Assembly: GCA_035529435.1 (NCBI GenBank)
Contig: DATKWS010000102.1
Location: forward strand, 1-24,799
Direction: 5' to 3'
Source: DATKWS01 sp035529435
Lineage (GTDB): Bacteria > Krumholzibacteriota > Krumholzibacteriia > Krumholzibacteriales > Krumholzibacteriaceae
DNA length: 24,799 bases
Positions 22,420-24,799 of this stretch are shown one piece after another. A model generated the notes under the pieces. It worked only from the letters and a program-made list of their open reading frames with translations. It had not been told where the DNA came from and did not search any database. A program made the translations under genes and the position numbers. Each line of letters opens with the position of its first letter. Positions within the stretch are counted from its first letter, which is position 1.

Positions 22420-24351
22420 ATGGCAAAGATAATCGGAATTGATCTGGGAACGACGAACTCATGCGTCGCCGTGATCGAGGGTGGTGAGCCGACGATAATC
22501 ACGAATCCGGAGGGGGGAAGGACGACCCCGTCGGTTGTGGGTTTCAAGGATTCCGAGAAGCTCGTCGGGCTGCTCGCCAAGAGGCAGGCGGTAACGAATC
22601 CAACGAATACCGTCTACTCGATCAAGCGGTTCATGGGACGTAAATACAGGGAAGTCGGGAACGAGATTTCGGAGGTTCCATTCGAGGTCGTCGAGGGACC
22701 GAACGGGGACGCGCGCGTACGTGCGGGCGGCAAGGATTACTCTCCGCCCGAGATCTCGGCGATGGTCCTCCAGTACCTCAAGGAAGCCGCGGAGAAGTAT
22801 CTCGGCGAGAAGGTCACGAGGGCGGTCATCACCGTCCCCGCGTACTTCAACGACAGTCAACGGCAGGCGACCAAGGACGCCGGCAAGATAGCGGGACTCG
22901 AGGTGGAGCGGATCATCAACGAGCCGACGGCCGCTTCGTTGGCGTACGGGATGGACAAGAAGGGCGATCAGACGATCGCCGTCTTCGATCTCGGCGGCGG
23001 CACCTTCGATATCTCGATACTCGATCTCGGTGACAGCGTCTTCGAGGTGAAGGCCACGAACGGTGACACACACCTCGGCGGGGACGATTTCGATCAGCGG
23101 GTCATCGATTGGATGGTTACGGAGTTCAAGAAGGAGCAGGGTATCGATCTCTCGAAGGATCCGATGGCCCTCCAGCGGCTCAAGGAAGCCGCGGAGAAGG
23201 CGAAGTGCGAGCTCTCGACCGTACCGCAGGCCGATCTCAACCTGCCCTTCATAACGGCCGACGCGGCCGGTCCGAAGCATCTCAATGTGAAGCTCACCCG
23301 GGCGAAGTTCGAGGCCCTTACGAACGATCTCGTGCAACGTACGGTGGAGCCCTGCAAGGCGGCTATGAAGGATGCGAAGCTGATGCCGTCCGATATCGAC
23401 GAGGTGATCCTCGTCGGTGGTACGACGCGAATGCCCGCCGTCCAGGCCATCGTGAAGGAGCTCTTCCAGCGCGAGCCGCATCGCGGTGTGAATCCCGATG
23501 AGGTCGTGGCACTCGGCGCCGCCATACAGGGTGGTGTTCTCGCCGGTGACGTGCACGATGTGCTGCTCCTCGATGTGACACCGCTGTCGCTCGGGATCGA
23601 AACGCTCGGCGGGGTCATGACGAGATTGATCAACCGCAACACGACCATTCCGACGCGCAAGAGCGAAACCTTCTCGACCGCAGCGGATCAGCAGACGACG
23701 GTCGATATTCACGTCCTCCAGGGAGAGCGTGAGATGGCGGGCAACAATAAGTCGATCGGGCGCTTCCAGCTCACCGGCCTCCCGCCGGCCCCGCGCGGTA
23801 TACCGCAGATCGAGGTGACGTTCGACATCGACGCGAACGGCATTCTCAACGTATCGGCGAAGGACAAGGCGACCAGCAAGGAGCAGAAGATCATCATCCA
23901 ACCGTCCAGCGGGCTCAGCGAGGACGAGATCGACCAGATGGTCAAGGATGCCGAGTCCCACGTGGCAGAGGACAAGGCGAAGCGCGAGTTGATCGATCTG
24001 CGCAACCAGGCCGATCAGATGAGCTACCAGACCGAAAAGCAGCTCGCCGAGTACAAGGACAAGATTCCATCCGCGGACGAGGAGGAGCTGCGACGCGTCC
24101 TCGAGGAGCTCAAGGAGGCGGCCAAAACCGACGACAAGGAACGGATCAAGGCTGCAATTGAGAAGCACAATGCCGTGTGGCAGAAGGCTGCGCAGGCGAT
24201 GTATCAGGGCGCTTCCGACGGGCAGCAGCAAACCGGCCAGCCTCACGAAGAAGAGACCGCCGGGCAGCGGGAACCCCGGGAAGAGAAGGAAGAGGGCGAG
24301 GGGGCGGTCGACGCCGAGTTTGAGGTGATCGACGAGGACGAGAAGAAATAG
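22420..24351 (+). CDS. dnaK: Molecular chaperone DnaK (Hsp70)
   Basis: A 643-residue Hsp70. The nucleotide-binding domain starts MAKIIGIDLGTTNSCVAVIE and has GGRTTPSVVGF, NEPTAASLAYG, VFDLGGGTFDISIL and VILVGGTTRMPAVQ, followed by the linker DVLLLDVTPLSLGIE (about 385-400). The substrate domain has TTVDIHVLQGEREMAGNNKSIGRFQL, and the helical lid runs from about 500 onward. The tail is rich in Glu, Gln and Arg and ends AEFEVIDEDEKK, the usual DnaK end. Length is normal (about 635-645). ATG 22420 has an AGAGG site nine bases upstream. The gene stands alone: no grpE, dnaJ or hrcA is adjacent, and tRNA-Val follows. Its upstream region holds a non-CIRCE inverted repeat and a sigma-54-like element. 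Confidence 0.98.
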   Translation: MAKIIGIDLGTTNSCVAVIEGGEPTIITNPEGGRTTPSVVGFKDSEKLVGLLAKRQAVTNPTNTVYSIKRFMGRKYREVGNEISEVPFEVVEGPNGDARVRAGGKDYSPPEISAMVLQYLKEAAEKYLGEKVTRAVITVPAYFNDSQRQATKDAGKIAGLEVERIINEPTAASLAYGMDKKGDQTIAVFDLGGGTFDISILDLGDSVFEVKATNGDTHLGGDDFDQRVIDWMVTEFKKEQGIDLSKDPMALQRLKEAAEKAKCELSTVPQADLNLPFITADAAGPKHLNVKLTRAKFEALTNDLVQRTVEPCKAAMKDAKLMPSDIDEVILVGGTTRMPAVQAIVKELFQREPHRGVNPDEVVALGAAIQGGVLAGDVHDVLLLDVTPLSLGIETLGGVMTRLINRNTTIPTRKSETFSTAADQQTTVDIHVLQGEREMAGNNKSIGRFQLTGLPPAPRGIPQIEVTFDIDANGILNVSAKDKATSKEQKIIIQPSSGLSEDEIDQMVKDAESHVAEDKAKRELIDLRNQADQMSYQTEKQLAEYKDKIPSADEEELRRVLEELKEAAKTDDKERIKAAIEKHNAVWQKAAQAMYQGASDGQQQTGQPHEEETAGQREPREEKEEGEGAVDAEFEVIDEDEKK

Positions 24352-24400
24352 CGCCGGCGGGGCCGTCCGTTGCGTCATTGGCTCCGCGCGGCCCGGCCCG

Positions 24401-24422
24401 GGCAATGGATATTTTCATTGCC
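24401..24422 (+). other. Hairpin after dnaK overlapping the tRNA-Val -35
   Basis: GGCAATG-(8 bases)-CATTGCC forms a perfect 7-base stem, with three more pairs beyond one mismatch. It lies about 50 bases after the dnaK stop with no T-run, so a role in ending the dnaK transcript is only possible. Its right arm overlaps the tRNA-Val -35 hexamer. Confidence 0.35.
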
Positions 24423-24446
24423 GGGGCCTCGGCTATGCATTACAAT
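24418..24446 (+). promoter_or_regulatory. Promoter of tRNA-Val
   Basis: TTGCCG (24418-24423), a 17-base spacer and TACAAT (24441-24446) end 19 bases before the tRNA. Confidence 0.55.
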
Positions 24447-24465
24447 GACAGCGCTGACTCTGGGT

Positions 24466-24542
24466 GGGCGATTAGCTCAGATGGTTAGAGTGCCTGCTTG
24501 ACATGCAGGAGGTCGCTGGTTCAATTCCAGTATCGCCCACCA
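24466..24542 (+). tRNA. tRNA-Val (anticodon GAC)
   Basis: A 77-base cloverleaf with acceptor GGGCGAT/ATCGCCC, D arm GCTCAGATGGTTAGAGT, anticodon stem CCTGC/GCAGG around TTGACAT (anticodon at 24500-24502), and T arm GCTGG-TTCAATT-CCAGT. The 3' CCA is encoded. An insertion sequence end appears 11 bases downstream. Confidence 0.97.
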
Positions 24543-24553
24543 CTTATTTTTAT

Positions 24554-24799
24554 GGCCCTTCTGGGAATCGTGTGGGTAACGAACCTGTTTCCACACCATA
24601 TTCCTATTCTTTCACTCCTGCAGGATAAAGATCAAGTCCTCCAAGATGGAAGTAGATGGCTCTGCGGAAGCGATCACGGTTCCGGTAACCACATGCAGGA
24701 GATTTCAGTTTCTGTATCTTGAAGTTGATGCCCTCTGATCGTGCGTTGTTCACCTTGAGCACAATGGCATTAAGAATGCCCCACAAGTGTTCCTTCAGC
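24554..24799 (-). mobile_element. End of an ISL3-family insertion sequence (partial, runs off right edge)
   Basis: The transposase fragment at 24604-24799 and the sequence beginning GGCCCTTCTGGGAATCG at 24554 suggest the 3' terminal repeat of an ISL3-family element, whose ends commonly begin GG-C/G-xCTT. The eight bases before it, ATTTTTAT (24546-24553), would be one copy of the target duplication. The other end lies outside the window, so the boundary is inferred. Confidence 0.65.
24604..24799 (-). CDS. ISL3-family transposase, C-terminal fragment
   Basis: The minus-strand frame is open from the right window edge to a TAG stop at 24606-24604, giving 64 codons. The fragment contains LKVNNARSEGIN, KIQKLKSPACGYRNRDRF and RRAIYFHLGGLDLYP. 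These match the end of the ISL3-type (IS204/IS1001/IS1096/IS1165) DDE transposase, including the conserved Glu in the N-A-R-S-E-G-I-N motif that completes the catalytic triad. The rest of the gene, including the two Asp residues and any zinc finger, is outside, so whether the element is intact is unknown. The reading frame has no interruption here, and the last 10-15 residues end in the usual way, so this is a normal C-terminus rather than a decayed one. Confidence 0.8.
   Translation of the reverse strand, partial: LKEHLWGILNAIVLKVNNARSEGINFKIQKLKSPACGYRNRDRFRRAIYFHLGGLDLYPAGVKE

Noticed and set aside
22459..24405. 648-codon minus-strand open frame
   Set aside because: It is the antisense shadow of dnaK, rich in Leu, Arg and His. 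Long antisense frames opposite dnaK are a known artefact in GC-rich genomes.
24498..24722. 74-codon plus-strand open frame after tRNA-Val
   Set aside because: It begins inside the tRNA gene and runs antisense to the transposase fragment.

Overview
The window is bacterial chromosomal DNA of high GC content, with AT-rich dips only at promoters. It has Shine-Dalgarno-led genes, four tRNA genes, a complete dnaK, a CCA-adding enzyme and a large surface-polysaccharide locus. The lipoprotein with 'WGSS/HYDG' repeats, the SPOR lipoprotein and the rhomboid with a charged tail point to a diderm, probably an uncultured lineage. The phylum cannot be fixed from the sequence alone.

Layout. (1) 1-816, minus: a DUF5752-like gene overlapping the start of a TreT-like glycosyltransferase that runs off the left edge. 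(2) 1014-6555: nucleotide-sugar genes. rmlA (plus) converges on a minus-strand set of GT4 glycosyltransferase, thymidylate-kinase-like P-loop kinase, AlkP-superfamily phosphodiesterase, rmlC-like cupin and rmlD. No rmlB is present. (3) 6757-13691, plus: a compact seven-gene operon of DegT-type aminotransferase, sugar-phosphate transferase, Gfo/Idh/MocA oxidoreductase, left-handed beta-helix acyltransferase, GT4, radical SAM protein and GT4. The aminotransferase/oxidoreductase/acyltransferase trio looks like a route to an N-acylated amino sugar. The sugar transferase would load the first sugar on the lipid carrier and the GT4 enzymes would extend the glycan. (4) 13809-16945, plus: SPOR lipoprotein, galT and glgA behind their own promoter. 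(5) 17079-17242: tRNA-Gly(GCC) and tRNA-Cys(GCA). (6) 17304-19930: a lipoprotein of 13 uninterrupted 39-residue repeats plus a partial 14th, then a rhomboid protease. (7) 20075-21638: a tRNA-Leu(UAA) without encoded CCA, then the CCA-adding enzyme. (8) 21898-24351: a small Cys-containing basic protein of unknown function and dnaK. dnaK has an unusual upstream region with no CIRCE, a 24-nt inverted repeat and a sigma-54-like element. (9) 24466-24799: tRNA-Val(GAC), followed 11 nt later by the apparent end of an ISL3-family insertion sequence whose transposase runs off the right edge.

The first two thirds of the window builds and assembles an extracellular glycan, with storage-carbohydrate enzymes (TreT-like, GalT, GlgA) at its borders. 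The last third is housekeeping: tRNAs, tRNA maturation and a chaperone, plus one mobile element. The best candidates for something undescribed are the 14-unit repeat lipoprotein coupled to a rhomboid protease, the dnaK control region, and the radical SAM protein embedded between glycosyltransferases.
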